Assembly (NCBI RefSeq): GCF_000805385.1
Contig: NZ_JTJW01000010.1
Span: forward strand, 186,001-250,000
DNA length: 64,000 nucleotides
Direction of reading: 5' to 3'
Source: Mycolicibacterium setense
GTDB lineage: Bacteria > Actinomycetota > Actinomycetes > Mycobacteriales > Mycobacteriaceae
Shown piece after piece: positions 16,539 through 25,109 of the stretch. Position numbers and translations under genes: made by a program. The notes under the pieces are model-generated. The model was not told the DNA's origin. It saw only the letters and a program-made list of their open reading frames with translations, and ran no database searches. The first letter of the stretch is position 1. Every line of letters begins with the position of its first letter.

Positions 16539-16814
16539 TCAGCCCTGGCCCAGCCCGATCGCCAGGAGCGCCAGCCAGCCGCACGCCACGCCGACGCCCG
16601 AGCCCAGGACGAACCAGCGCCACACCGGCCGGTGCCGCCAACCCCACACGGTGGGCGCCAACCCGCCGACGGCCACCATGTTCAGTCCGATCGCCAGCAG
16701 CGGGTGCACCCGAAGCAGTCCTACCCCGAGCACCACGATGGCCGCGCCCAGCACCACGGCCACGAAGCCGGCCACGGTCAGGCCGGTCCCCCACGGCGTG
16801 GAATCGTCGGTCAC
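16539..16814 (-). CDS. Small membrane protein, DUF2537 type (Rv0882-like)
   Basis: A 91-residue hydrophobic protein with three predicted transmembrane helices: GLTVAGFVAVVLGAAIVVLG near 10-30, LLAIGLNMVAVGGLAPTVWG near 39-58, and FVLGSGVGVACGWLALLAIG near 68-87. By position and size it corresponds to M. tuberculosis Rv0882. Function unknown. It lies immediately downstream of the RNA methyltransferase gene (20-bp gap) on the same strand. Confidence 0.82.
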   Translation of the reverse strand: MTDDSTPWGTGLTVAGFVAVVLGAAIVVLGVGLLRVHPLLAIGLNMVAVGGLAPTVWGWRHRPVWRWFVLGSGVGVACGWLALLAIGLGQG

Positions 16815-16834
16815 GGAGTCAATCTAACGCGATC

Positions 16835-17656
16835 TCAGCTCCCGAGCCTGGCACGTTCATAGAACGCGAGCGCCGCCGCCGTGGCGACGTTGAGCGAATC
16901 GGTGCCCCGCGACATCGGGATGCGCACCCGCACGTCGCTGGCCCGCATCGTGTGCTCGGTCAGCCCGGGCCCCTCGGCGCCGACCAGAACCGCCACCCGA
17001 TCGCCGTCGAGCTGCGACATCGCCTCGGACAGGGTGGCGGCAGCCGGATCAGGCGTCATGGCCATCAGCCGAAAACCTTTGTCCCGCAGTAGTTCTAGAT
17101 CACCGGGCCATGAGTCGGCCCGCGCGAACGGCACCAGCAGGGCATGACCCATCGACACCCGCACCGCCCGCCGGTACAGCGGGTCGGCACAACCCGCGCC
17201 GAACACCACCGCATCGACCGCCAGCCCGGCGGCATTCCGGAAGATCGACCCGAGATTCTCGTGGTCGTTGACGCCTTCGAGCACCGCCACGGTGCGGGCC
17301 CCGGAAATCACCTGCGCCACCGACAACTCGGGCGCCCGCGAGGCCGAGGCCAGCACGCCGCGGTTGAGGTGGAACCCGACCGCGGCGGCCATCACGTCCG
17401 GACTGGTCCGATAGAACGGCACGTCCACGCCCTCGAGGTCGGCGGCCAGTTCCGTCAGGCGCCGGTCGGTGCCCAGCAGCGCGCGAGGGACGAAGCGAGA
17501 CGCCAGCATGCGCTGAGCCACCAGCACGCCCTCGGCGATCACCAGACCCTTGCCACTCGGCAGGTCGGGCCGGCGGTCCACACTGTTGAGATCGCGGAAG
17601 TCGTCCAACCGGGAATCGGCCGGATCCGCTATATCGATGACCTGCAGCAGTCTCAC
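16835..17656 (-). CDS. TrmH/SpoU family RNA 2'-O-methyltransferase (Rv0881-like)
   Basis: A 273-residue SPOUT-class RNA methyltransferase. The N-terminal part is a substrate-binding domain (DRRPDLPSGKGLVIAEGVLV). The C-terminal knot domain has the three SpoU motifs: LEGVNDHENLGSIFRNAAGL (motif 1), VLVGAEGPGLTEHTMRASD (motif 2) and VRIPMSRGTDSLNVATAAAL (motif 3). The target nucleotide is not deducible. Its start overlaps the stop of the upstream MarR gene by 4 nt, so both are in one operon. Confidence 0.93.
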   Translation of the reverse strand: MRLLQVIDIADPADSRLDDFRDLNSVDRRPDLPSGKGLVIAEGVLVAQRMLASRFVPRALLGTDRRLTELAADLEGVDVPFYRTSPDVMAAAVGFHLNRGVLASASRAPELSVAQVISGARTVAVLEGVNDHENLGSIFRNAAGLAVDAVVFGAGCADPLYRRAVRVSMGHALLVPFARADSWPGDLELLRDKGFRLMAMTPDPAAATLSEAMSQLDGDRVAVLVGAEGPGLTEHTMRASDVRVRIPMSRGTDSLNVATAAALAFYERARLGS

Positions 17657-18084
17657 GCGCCTTCGAGGACCATCGCCGACAATAGATCGGTCGCCGTCAG
17701 CAGAGTCTGGCGTTCATCAGGGCCCAGCCGGGACAACTGCACCTTGAGCCATTCCTGGCTGGCCTTGCGCTCGGCCTCGACAAGGCTCACCCCGGCCGGC
17801 GATGCGGACACCACGATCTGACGTCCGTCCACCGGATGGGCGGCGCGGGCCACCAGGCCCTGCTCGGCCAGAGAAGCGATGACCCGGGTCATCGACGGAG
17901 GGCGCACCCGCTCACGCAACGCCAAGGCGCCCGGCGTCATCGCACCTTCCTTGGTCAAGGTGGCCAGCGCCGAGAACTGGGTCAGCGAAACCGGGGATTC
18001 CGCACGCCGCGTACGCAATTGACGGGCGAGACGGACCACTGCCAGAGCGAGATCATTCGCGAGCCGCGCCTCCGGATCTTTCAC
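17653..18084 (-). CDS. MarR family transcriptional regulator (Rv0880-like)
   Basis: A 143-residue winged-helix regulator: SLTQFSALATLTKEGAMTPG, LALRERVRPPSMTRVIASLA (recognition helix) and the wing AAHPVDGRQIVVSASPAG. The GTG start (VKDPEARLANDLALAVVRLA) aligns with M. tuberculosis Rv0880. There is no Shine-Dalgarno, but a TACTAT element lies 7 nt upstream, so the mRNA is probably leaderless. The frame runs about 200 codons further upstream through unrelated sequence, which I exclude. It is divergent from the DUF2530 gene. Confidence 0.9.
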   Translation of the reverse strand: MKDPEARLANDLALAVVRLARQLRTRRAESPVSLTQFSALATLTKEGAMTPGALALRERVRPPSMTRVIASLAEQGLVARAAHPVDGRQIVVSASPAGVSLVEAERKASQEWLKVQLSRLGPDERQTLLTATDLLSAMVLEGA

Positions 18085-18091
18085 ATCGGAA

Positions 18092-18097
18092 ATAGTA
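18092..18097 (-). promoter_or_regulatory. Putative -10 element of leaderless marR transcript
   Basis: On the minus strand TACTAT is followed by 7 nt and then GTG. This is the mycobacterial leaderless arrangement (TANNNT, 6-7 nt, start codon at +1). No ribosome binding site precedes the GTG, which agrees. Confidence 0.55.
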
Positions 18098-18169
18098 CTG
18101 AGGCTGGCGTCGTAAAGGGCTAAAACCAAGACCAATGAATGGCCGCCCCATCGGATACGTTGGTCACCG

Positions 18170-18433
18170 ATGACCGAGGAGACCAACGACGCGCCAGAGC
18201 CCCAGCCGCCGTCACTGCCCGCCGCCCTACTGGAGCCGTGGCCGGTGATCGTGGTGATCGCCACGGGCTGGCTGATCGCCACCATCGTCGCCTTCACCGT
18301 CGACGGTCTGCAACACTGGCGGCCGTTCACCGTCGCCGGCCTGGCAATCGGCGTCCTCGGCACAACCATCTTTCTGATCCAGCGCCGTGCCGTGCGCCGC
18401 GGATCCCGCGGCGCACAAAGCGGATTGACCTGA
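18170..18433 (+). CDS. Small membrane protein, DUF2530 (Rv0879c-like)
   Basis: An 87-residue protein with an acidic, proline-rich N-terminus and two transmembrane helices: PVIVVIATGWLIATIVAFTV near residues 25-45 and FTVAGLAIGVLGTTIFLIQR near 52-72. A basic, Arg-rich cytoplasmic tail follows. Size and position match Rv0879c. Function unknown. The SRPBCC gene follows after 9 bp and is probably co-transcribed. Confidence 0.82.
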   Translation: MTEETNDAPEPQPPSLPAALLEPWPVIVVIATGWLIATIVAFTVDGLQHWRPFTVAGLAIGVLGTTIFLIQRRAVRRGSRGAQSGLT

Positions 18434-18442
18434 GGAGACACC

Positions 18443-18895
18443 ATGGCCGCACCACTTCTGCAAGCCAGCGTCGACATCGACGCACCGGTCGACAAAGTCT
18501 GGGAACTCATCTCGGACCTGAGCCGGATGCCGCAGTGGAGTCCGCAGTGCCGGCTGATGAAGCCGCTGGGCCCGGTGCGTCCCGGCACCCGCACGTTCAA
18601 CCTCAACCGGCGCAAGTTCATGTTCTGGCCCACCACGTCACGCATCACCGAGGTCGTCGACAACAAGCGGCTCGCGTTCCTCGTGGAAGGCAACAACACC
18701 ATCTGGAGCTACGAACTGGAACCGACCGCCTCGGGCACCCGGGTGACCGAGTCCCGTCACGCCGAGAACGGCACCACCGCGGTGTCCAACGCTCTGGTCG
18801 GGGCGTTGTTCGGCGGAGTGCCGAGCTTTGAGGACGAACTGGTCGACGGGATGAAGGCCTCGCTGGCGCGGATCAAGGCCGCCGCCGAGAACTGA
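18443..18895 (+). CDS. SRPBCC (polyketide cyclase/START-like) protein
   Basis: A 150-residue helix-grip-fold protein. The opening LLQASVDIDAPVDKVWELIS and DLSRMPQWSPQCRLMKPLG are typical of the polyketide-cyclase/dehydrase lipid-transport group, and it ends in a long amphipathic helix. GAGGAGAC precedes the ATG. It probably binds a hydrophobic ligand; enzymatic function is not evident. It is convergent with the DUF3027 gene, 19 bp apart. Confidence 0.88.
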   Translation: MAAPLLQASVDIDAPVDKVWELISDLSRMPQWSPQCRLMKPLGPVRPGTRTFNLNRRKFMFWPTTSRITEVVDNKRLAFLVEGNNTIWSYELEPTASGTRVTESRHAENGTTAVSNALVGALFGGVPSFEDELVDGMKASLARIKAAAEN

Positions 18896-18914
18896 GCCAA
18901 CCCGCCGATTCGCC

Positions 18915-19718
18915 TCAGTCAGCGGTATCAAGCACGCCGTCGTCATACGGCTCATACAGCGGCGACCCGGTGCCCTGCGGTGCCGGTGTGTCCGAATGAG
19001 CACCGCAGCCGTACTCGGCCTCCACCACATGACCGTCGGCCGACAGATCGTTGGCGCACACACCGAACATCACGCCCAGCGCGCCGCCGAGCGGTAGATA
19101 GAAACCACAGTCACGGCAGACGCGCCGCGTCGAGCGGGCCATCGCCGAACCGGGCCCGTAATCGCCGTCGTGCCAACGCTGCGCGGCCTGCGCCCGGCCC
19201 CACTCACTGAGCACCCGGCGCCGGCCGAGGCCGAGCTCGAGAGGGGCGTCGTCGATCAGCGGATCCCCGGTGGCCACATAACCCGGAACCAGCCGCGGAT
19301 CATCCGTCGGTGGAGCCAGCAGGTCGCCGGGGCCGAGATCACCAGGGCGGAGCCGCTCGTTCCACGGAATCCACTGCGGCGCCAGCAGCGCCGTCGGCCC
19401 GGGAATCAGGACCAGCTCGCTGATGGTCACGTGATCGGCACCTGGATAGGCCGCCACCACGACAGCCCACTGCCAACCGCGGTAACCAGGCAGATCGGCC
19501 AGGAATCGGTGTGTCGCCGAGGCAGCGTCCTCGATGCTGACGCCGAGGTATTCACCCACGGCACCCTCGCCGCTGAACTCGATCAGCGCCGCACGAGCCT
19601 GTTCGGCGGCACCGCGAAGCAAGGCCTCCTGCTCGCGCGACGGCGCCGCCGGGGGAGCTGCCCGGCCGGATTCGGAAGACTGCTCAGCTGGTTCGGTCAC
19701 GCTTTCCATCGCCTCCAT
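18915..19718 (-). CDS. DUF3027 protein (Rv0877-like)
   Basis: A 267-residue conserved actinobacterial protein of unknown function. The core region has RWQ-like GYRGWQWAVVVAAYPGADHV, PGPTALLAPQWIPWNERLRP (a highly conserved DUF3027 segment) and a C-terminal zinc-ribbon-like cluster, VCRDCGFYLPLGGALG...CANDLSADGHVV...YGCGAH, with four Cys/His positions. I start at ATG 19718 (MEAMESV); ATG 19709 is nearly as good. The frame runs longer upstream, but that overlaps the divergent MFS gene. Order and size match Rv0877. Confidence 0.85.
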   Translation of the reverse strand: MEAMESVTEPAEQSSESGRAAPPAAPSREQEALLRGAAEQARAALIEFSGEGAVGEYLGVSIEDAASATHRFLADLPGYRGWQWAVVVAAYPGADHVTISELVLIPGPTALLAPQWIPWNERLRPGDLGPGDLLAPPTDDPRLVPGYVATGDPLIDDAPLELGLGRRRVLSEWGRAQAAQRWHDGDYGPGSAMARSTRRVCRDCGFYLPLGGALGVMFGVCANDLSADGHVVEAEYGCGAHSDTPAPQGTGSPLYEPYDDGVLDTAD

Positions 19719-19796
19719 AGTGCCTGATCGGGGCAACCACAGGCCACACCGGTCGCCTGTCGGCCGTCTGCGGGCCGGATAGGAGAGAATCGGGAG

Positions 19797-21461
19797 GTGA
19801 CCTACTACCCGCCGCGGCCGCCGGCCGATCACGGCGCGGAACATCCCGGAATGGCCAACTACCCCAGCGGGGAGACACCGCGTCGGCCACGCAGGCAATC
19901 GGTGCCCAGCTCCAACCGCTGGCTCCCGCCGCTCGACGAGCAGCACACCGCCGCATATTCGGCGCCACAGGACGCACCACCGCCCCGCGGGGTCGGATCA
20001 GCGGCCGGTGAGCGTGTCACCGTCACCCGGGCGGCCGCGGCACGCAGCCGCGAAATGGGTTCGCGGATGTACGGTTTCGTGCACCGCGCCGCCACCGCGG
20101 ACGGCGCCGACAAGTCCGGGCTGACGGCACTGACCTGGCCGGTGGTGGCGAACTTCGCCGTCGACGCGGCCATGGCCGTGGCGCTGGCCAACACGCTGTT
20201 CTTCGCCGCGGCCAGCGGTGAGTCCAAGAGCAAGGTCGCCCTCTATCTGCTGATCACAATCGCCCCGTTCGCGGTGATCGCCCCGCTCATCGGGCCCGCC
20301 CTGGACCGCCTGCAGCACGGCCGCCGGGTGGCGCTGGCCGCCTCGTTCGCATTGCGTACGGGGCTGATCGTGGTGCTGATCGCCAACTACGACGGCGCCA
20401 CCGGCAGCTATCCGTCCTGGGTGCTCTACCCCTGTGCACTCGGCATGATGGTGCTCTCGAAATCGTTTTCCGTGCTGCGCAGCGCGGTCACCCCGCGCGT
20501 GCTGCCCCCGTCGATCGACCTGGTCCGGGTGAACTCCCGCTTGACCACCTTCGGCCTGCTGGGCGGCACCGTCGTCGGCGGCGGTATCGCCGCGGGTGCG
20601 GAGTACCTGTTCAACGTGGCGCAACTGCCCGGGGCGCTGTACGTGGTGGTCGCGGTCAGCGTGGCAGGCGCGGTGCTGGCGATGCGGATCCCGAAATGGG
20701 TCGAGGTCACCGAGGGCGAGGTACCCACCACGCTGAGCTACCACGGCCAGTCGGGTGACCCGGGCGAGCTGCGCCGTCACCCCGGCAAGCCCAAGGCCGA
20801 ACGTCAGCCGATGGGCCGCAACACCATCACCGCGTTGTGGGGCAACTGCACCATCAAGGTGATGGTCGGATTCCTGTTCCTCTACCCCGCATTCGTCGCC
20901 AAATCCCACGATGCCAGCGGCTGGGAACAGCTGCTGATCCTCGGACTGATCGGCGCCGCGGCAGGCGTCGGCAACTTCGGCGGCAACATCGCCGCCGCCC
21001 GGCTCAAGCTCGGCCACCCCGCCCAGCTGGTGGTGCGGGCCGCCACCGCGGTCACCGTCGTCGCCCTGGCCACCGCGCTGACCGGGAATCTGCTGGTGGC
21101 TGCCGGCGCCACCCTGGTCACCTCGGCCGCCAGCGCCGTCGCCAAGGCCTCGCTGGACGCGTCGCTGCAAGACGACCTGCCCGAGGCGTCGCGGGCATCG
21201 GCATTCGGCCGGTCGGAATCGGTGTTGCAGCTGGCCTGGGTGGCCGGCGGCGCGACCGGGGTGCTGATCTATACAGACCTCACAGTCGGGTTCACTACGA
21301 TCACGGCCGTGCTGATACTGGGTCTGGCGCAGACCATCGTGAGTTATCGCGGCGAATCACTGATTCCCGGCCTGGGCGGTAACCGCCCCGTCCACGCCGC
21401 ACCGGAAGGCGGCGGCCGGCCCGCGGCGGCGCCGTCGACTGCACAGTGGGGGTCCCGATGA
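19797..21461 (+). CDS. MFS-type membrane protein (Rv0876c-like)
   Basis: A 554-residue protein. The first 100 or so residues are hydrophilic and proline-rich (YYPPRPPADHGAEHPG), then the MFS-like membrane domain starts near residue 110 (LTALTWPVVANFAVDAAMAV) with about 12 helices. A conserved cytoplasmic insert (HPGKPKAERQPMGRNTITAL) lies between the halves. It corresponds to Rv0876c. The GTG start is preceded by AGGAGAG. It is coupled to the next gene by a 4-nt overlap. The substrate is unknown. Confidence 0.87.
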   Translation: MTYYPPRPPADHGAEHPGMANYPSGETPRRPRRQSVPSSNRWLPPLDEQHTAAYSAPQDAPPPRGVGSAAGERVTVTRAAAARSREMGSRMYGFVHRAATADGADKSGLTALTWPVVANFAVDAAMAVALANTLFFAAASGESKSKVALYLLITIAPFAVIAPLIGPALDRLQHGRRVALAASFALRTGLIVVLIANYDGATGSYPSWVLYPCALGMMVLSKSFSVLRSAVTPRVLPPSIDLVRVNSRLTTFGLLGGTVVGGGIAAGAEYLFNVAQLPGALYVVVAVSVAGAVLAMRIPKWVEVTEGEVPTTLSYHGQSGDPGELRRHPGKPKAERQPMGRNTITALWGNCTIKVMVGFLFLYPAFVAKSHDASGWEQLLILGLIGAAAGVGNFGGNIAAARLKLGHPAQLVVRAATAVTVVALATALTGNLLVAAGATLVTSAASAVAKASLDASLQDDLPEASRASAFGRSESVLQLAWVAGGATGVLIYTDLTVGFTTITAVLILGLAQTIVSYRGESLIPGLGGNRPVHAAPEGGGRPAAAPSTAQWGSR

Positions 21462-21967
21462 AGCGTGCCCTCGCGGTCCTGGCGGCCGTTGTCGTGCTGG
21501 CGATCGCCGGCACCGCGGTCGGGGTCTGGCGGTTGCACAGCTCCCACGGCGAGCGGCTGCCGCAGATCAGTGCGTACTCGCACGGGCACTCGGTGCGCAT
21601 CGGCCCGTTCCAGTACTGCGAGGTGCTCAACCTCGACGACTGCGAAGAACCGCGTGACACAGGCGAGTTGGTGGTGACGAAGGACAATCCGATCCAGCTC
21701 TCGGTGCCCAGCTCGGTCGGCCGGGCGCCGTGGCGGCTGCTGCGGGTGTACGAGAATCCGATCGACACGACGGTCACGTACTTCGCGCCCAACACCACAC
21801 TGGCCGTCACCATCCCCACGGTCGACCCCAACCGGGGCCGGCTCACCGGGCTGGCGGTCCAGCTGCTGACCCTGGTCCAGGATCAGGCCGGCGAGGAGTT
21901 CGCGCTACCCCATGCCGAGTGGTCGGTCAGCACCGTCTGGCCGGACAGGCCGGCGCTACCCCGCTGA
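21458..21967 (+). CDS. Exported/membrane-anchored DUF2771-type protein (Rv0875c-like)
   Basis: A 169-residue protein with one N-terminal hydrophobic segment (MKRALAVLAAVVVLAIAGTA, residues 1-20) acting as signal sequence or anchor. The extracytoplasmic domain begins QISAYSHGHSVRIGPFQYCE and has a conserved cysteine pair (FQYCEVLNLDDCEEP). It matches Rv0875c in order and size. Its ATG overlaps the MFS stop (ATGA). The 3' end overlaps the convergent reductase gene by 12 bp. Function unknown. Confidence 0.85.
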   Translation: MKRALAVLAAVVVLAIAGTAVGVWRLHSSHGERLPQISAYSHGHSVRIGPFQYCEVLNLDDCEEPRDTGELVVTKDNPIQLSVPSSVGRAPWRLLRVYENPIDTTVTYFAPNTTLAVTIPTVDPNRGRLTGLAVQLLTLVQDQAGEEFALPHAEWSVSTVWPDRPALPR

Positions 21968-22972
21968 GTGGCCTGCCGGTACCCGCTCCCCCTCGGGTGT
22001 CGGACCGGGCGGCGTTCCATCGCCGAAAGGCTTACCGCCCAACGATTCCCGGCCATGCGGCGTGAGCCAGTTGGCCAGGTCCGGACCCTTGGGCACGATC
22101 TGCGTCGGATTGATGTCCGAATGGACGATGTAGTAGTGCTGCTTGATCTGGACGAAGTCGATGGTGTCACCGAAGCCCGGTGTCTGGAACAGATCTCGCG
22201 CGTACGCCCAGAGCACGTCCATCTCGGCGAGCTTGGACCGGTTGCACTTGAAATGGCCGTGATAGACCGGATCGAACCGGGCCAGCGTGGTGAACAATCT
22301 GACGTCGGCCTCGGTGATGGTGTCACCGACCAGATACCGCTGGGTGCTCAGCCGCTCGGTGAGCCAGTCCAGCGCCGTGAACAACCGGTCGTAGGCGGCC
22401 TCGTAGGCCTGCTGTGAGCCGGCGAACCCGCACCGGTACACACCGTTGTTGACCTCGGTGTAGATGCGCTTGGCCACCGCATCGATCTCCGCGCGCAACG
22501 GTTCGGGATACAGCTGCGGGGCACCCTCGCGGTGATACTCCGACCACTCGGTGGAGAAGTCCAGCGTCATCTGGGCGAAGTCATTGGTGACCACCGCGCC
22601 CGTGGCGACCTCGACGATCGCGGGCACCGTGATGCCCTTCTGGTAGTCCGGGAACCGCTTGAAGTACGCGTCCTGCAACCGCGGAATCTTCAGCACCGGG
22701 TCGAGCCCGTCGGAGTCGAGGTCGAACGTCCAGCTGCGGGCGTCATGCGTCGGACCGCAAAAGCCAATGGACAGAGCACTTTCCAGGCCCAGTAGCCGTC
22801 GGACGATGATCGTGCGGTTGGCCCAGGGACAGGCCCGCGCCACGATCAGCCGGTACCGGCCCGCCTCGACGGGGTAACCATCGGATCCGTCGCGCGTGAT
22901 GCGCGTGGTGATGTAGTTGGTGTCGCGGTTGAACTCACCGCTTCCGCTCGCGACGTAGGAGCCCTGGGTCAT
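21956..22972 (-). CDS. ECM4/YqjG-type thiol-dependent hydroquinone reductase
   Basis: A 338-residue glutathione-transferase-like protein of the glutathionyl-hydroquinone reductase (Xi-class) family. The catalytic motif is ARACPWANR with Cys48. Other family landmarks are the N-terminal GEFNRDTNYITTRIT, GPTHDARSWTF, TVPAIVE, TLDFSTEWSEY, EVNNGVYRCGFAGSQQAYEA and YYIVHSDINPTQIVPKGPD. Mycobacteria make mycothiol rather than glutathione, so the physiological thiol is likely mycothiol (inference). A hairpin lies between it and cspB. Confidence 0.9.
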   Translation of the reverse strand: MTQGSYVASGSGEFNRDTNYITTRITRDGSDGYPVEAGRYRLIVARACPWANRTIIVRRLLGLESALSIGFCGPTHDARSWTFDLDSDGLDPVLKIPRLQDAYFKRFPDYQKGITVPAIVEVATGAVVTNDFAQMTLDFSTEWSEYHREGAPQLYPEPLRAEIDAVAKRIYTEVNNGVYRCGFAGSQQAYEAAYDRLFTALDWLTERLSTQRYLVGDTITEADVRLFTTLARFDPVYHGHFKCNRSKLAEMDVLWAYARDLFQTPGFGDTIDFVQIKQHYYIVHSDINPTQIVPKGPDLANWLTPHGRESLGGKPFGDGTPPGPTPEGERVPAGHSAG

Positions 22973-22997
22973 GACACCAGCATGCCCGCCGAGAGTT

Positions 22998-23038
22998 GGC
23001 TTGTGTTCGAGAAATCAGTGGATCCTCGAACACAAGCC
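22998..23038 (-). terminator. Long hairpin terminator after cspB
   Basis: The perfect 14-bp arms GGCTTGTGTTCGAG and CTCGAACACAAGCC are separated by a 13-nt loop. It lies 20 nt beyond the cspB stop and just upstream of the ECM4-type gene, insulating the two same-strand genes. Confidence 0.7.
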
Positions 23039-23058
23039 GACGTTCGGCCACGGTGCTG

Positions 23059-23469
23059 TCAGGCGTCGAGTTCCTGCGCGACGGCCTTGACCACCTCGGA
23101 CACCCGGCGCGCGACCTTGCGGTCGGGGTAGCGGCCCTTGCGCAGCTCGGGCTGCACGATGTCCTCGAGCAGCGTGATCATGTCCGAAACCATGCCGTGC
23201 AGCTCATCGGGAGTGTGCTTGTGTTCGGGACGCTCGGCCTCCCGCCGGGCACGGCTCAGGCTCGGCGGCGGGTCGATGAGCTTGAGGCTCAACGCCTGCG
23301 GGCCACGACGACCGGCGGCCACACCGAACTCGACACGTTGACCGGCCTTGAGGCCTTCGACACCCGCGGGCAACGCCGAGGACCGCACGTAGACGTCCTC
23401 ACCGTCCTCCTGGGACACAAAGCCGAAGCCCTTTTCGGCGTCGTACCACTTCACCTTGCCGGTCGGCAC
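23059..23469 (-). CDS. cspB: Cold-shock domain protein CspB (Rv0871-like)
   Basis: A 136-residue protein. The N-terminal cold-shock domain (residues 1-66) opens GKVKWYDAEKGFGFVSQEDG, carrying RNP1 (KGFGFV) and RNP2 (DVYVRSSAL). The C-terminal extension of about 70 residues (SPDEL-like HTPDELHGMVSDMITLLEDI) is typical of the mycobacterial Rv0871 type and is absent from small Csp proteins. Likely an RNA chaperone or regulator. The start is GTG; it is divergent from yccF. Confidence 0.93.
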   Translation of the reverse strand: MPTGKVKWYDAEKGFGFVSQEDGEDVYVRSSALPAGVEGLKAGQRVEFGVAAGRRGPQALSLKLIDPPPSLSRARREAERPEHKHTPDELHGMVSDMITLLEDIVQPELRKGRYPDRKVARRVSEVVKAVAQELDA

Positions 23470-23631
23470 TGCTACTCACCCGCTCGTCTTGTCAGAACCT
23501 GTACACACATAAAGTTCGCGCCCCGTCAGCGCCGGGACGCGATGCAGAGATCTTACTCGGCCCTGGCCGGGTGCTTCACCCCTATTACTCGGTAGGCTTG
23601 CAACCACCTCTGAAAGAGAGATGCGCGGCTG

Positions 23632-24024
23632 ATGCGAGTGATACTCAACGTCATCTGGTTGATCTTCGGCGGCCTGTGGCTGGCGCTGGGATACCTGCTG
23701 GCCGCGTTGATCTGTTTCGTCCTGATCATCACCATCCCATTCGGGTTCGCCTCGCTGCGCATCGCCTCCTACGCGCTGTGGCCGTTCGGCCGCACGATCG
23801 TGGACAAGCCCGGAACCAGGCCCGGCGCCCTGATCGGCAACATCATCTGGGTGCTGCTGTTCGGCATCTGGCTGGCCATCGGCCACCTGGTCAGCGCCGC
23901 GGCCATGGCCATCACCATCATCGGAATCCCGCTGGCGCTGGCCGACCTCAAGATGATCCCGGTCTCGCTGGTCCCGCTGGGCAAGGAGATCGTCCCGGTC
24001 GACTCACTGAAGGCCGCGGTATGA
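23632..24024 (+). CDS. YccF family inner-membrane protein (Rv0870c-like)
   Basis: A 130-residue protein made of two repeated YccF (DUF307) units, each with a hydrophobic helix ending in a Gly/Pro-rich IPFG or IPLA turn (residues 1-60: LNVIWLIFGGLWLALGYLLA; residues 67-115: LIGNIIWVLLFGIWLAIGHL). Four membrane helices are predicted. Function unknown. GAAAGAGAG precedes the start. Its stop overlaps the moaA ATG by 4 nt, so it is co-translated with the molybdopterin genes. Confidence 0.88.
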   Translation: MRVILNVIWLIFGGLWLALGYLLAALICFVLIITIPFGFASLRIASYALWPFGRTIVDKPGTRPGALIGNIIWVLLFGIWLAIGHLVSAAAMAITIIGIPLALADLKMIPVSLVPLGKEIVPVDSLKAAV

Positions 24025-25109
24025 CTCTGACCCCGCTCGGGTTGCCCTCGGTGCACCGATCCGGCGTACCGGGCGACGGCGCGTCTCTCGGCCCGGCCCC
24101 CGCCACCGGTCCGTTGGTGGACACGTACGGCCGGGCCGCCACCGATCTCCGGGTGTCGCTGACCGACAAGTGCAACCTGCGCTGTACCTATTGCATGCCT
24201 GCCGAGGGTCTGGACTGGCTCCCCGGCGAGGCGCTGCTCAGCGCCGAGGAACTGAGCCGCCTGCTGCGCATCGCCGTCACCCGACTCGGCATCACCAGCG
24301 TGCGGTTCACCGGCGGCGAGCCGTTGGTCACCCGCCACCTCGAAGATGTGGTGGCCGCCGCCGCGGCTCTTCACCCGCGACCGGAGATCACCCTGACCAC
24401 CAACGGCATCGGCCTGGCCCGGCGTGCCGCGGGCCTCAAACGGGCCGGGCTGAACCGGATCAACGTGTCGCTGGACAGCATCGACGCCGCGCACTTCGCC
24501 CGGATCACGCGCCGCGACCGGCTGGCCGATGTGCTCGAAGGCCTCGCGGCCGCCAAAGCCGCCGGACTGGAGCCGGTGAAGGTCAACGCCGTACTCGACC
24601 CGGTTTCGGGTCTCGACGATGTCGTGGACCTGCTTGGCTACTGCCTGGATCACGGATACCAGTTGCGGATCATCGAGCAGATGCCGCTGGACGCCGGACA
24701 CACCTGGCAGCGCGGGACCGTCATCGACGCCGATGCCATCCTGGGCGCCCTGGGCCGTCACTTCGACCTACAGCCCCATCCGTCGCCGCGGGGATCCGCT
24801 CCGGCCGAGCTGTGGCAGGTCGCCGCGAGCGCAGACCATCCGGCAGGCGCAGTCGGGGTGATCGCCTCGGTGTCGCACGCGTTCTGTTCGGCTTGTGACC
24901 GCACCAGGCTGACCGCGGACGGCCAGATCCGCAGCTGCCTGTTCTCGACCGAGGAGAGCGATCTGCGTGCGCTGCTGCGGGGCGGCGCCGACGACGACGC
25001 CATCGAGGCGGCCTGGCGGACCGCGATGTGGGCCAAGCCCGCGGGGCACGGCATCAACGACCCGGATTTCGTCCAGCCCGTACGACCGATGAGCGCGATC
25101 GGCGGCTAG
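24021..25109 (+). CDS. moaA: GTP 3',8-cyclase MoaA
   Basis: A 362-residue radical-SAM enzyme for the first step of molybdopterin synthesis. The N-terminal [4Fe-4S] motif is CNLRCTYCMPAEGLDWLPG (CxxxCxxC); FTGGEPLVT follows. The second C-terminal cluster ligands are CSACDRTRLTADGQIRSC. The protein ends in the conserved double glycine (AIGG) needed for catalysis. It corresponds to M. tuberculosis moaA2 (Rv0869c). The stop is directly followed by the moaD ATG with no gap. Confidence 0.96.
   Translation: MTLTPLGLPSVHRSGVPGDGASLGPAPATGPLVDTYGRAATDLRVSLTDKCNLRCTYCMPAEGLDWLPGEALLSAEELSRLLRIAVTRLGITSVRFTGGEPLVTRHLEDVVAAAAALHPRPEITLTTNGIGLARRAAGLKRAGLNRINVSLDSIDAAHFARITRRDRLADVLEGLAAAKAAGLEPVKVNAVLDPVSGLDDVVDLLGYCLDHGYQLRIIEQMPLDAGHTWQRGTVIDADAILGALGRHFDLQPHPSPRGSAPAELWQVAASADHPAGAVGVIASVSHAFCSACDRTRLTADGQIRSCLFSTEESDLRALLRGGADDDAIEAAWRTAMWAKPAGHGINDPDFVQPVRPMSAIGG

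Noticed and set aside
17653..18702. A 349-codon version of the MarR gene.
   Set aside because: The first 206 codons cross the divergent DUF2530 gene; homology to Rv0880 begins at GTG 18084.
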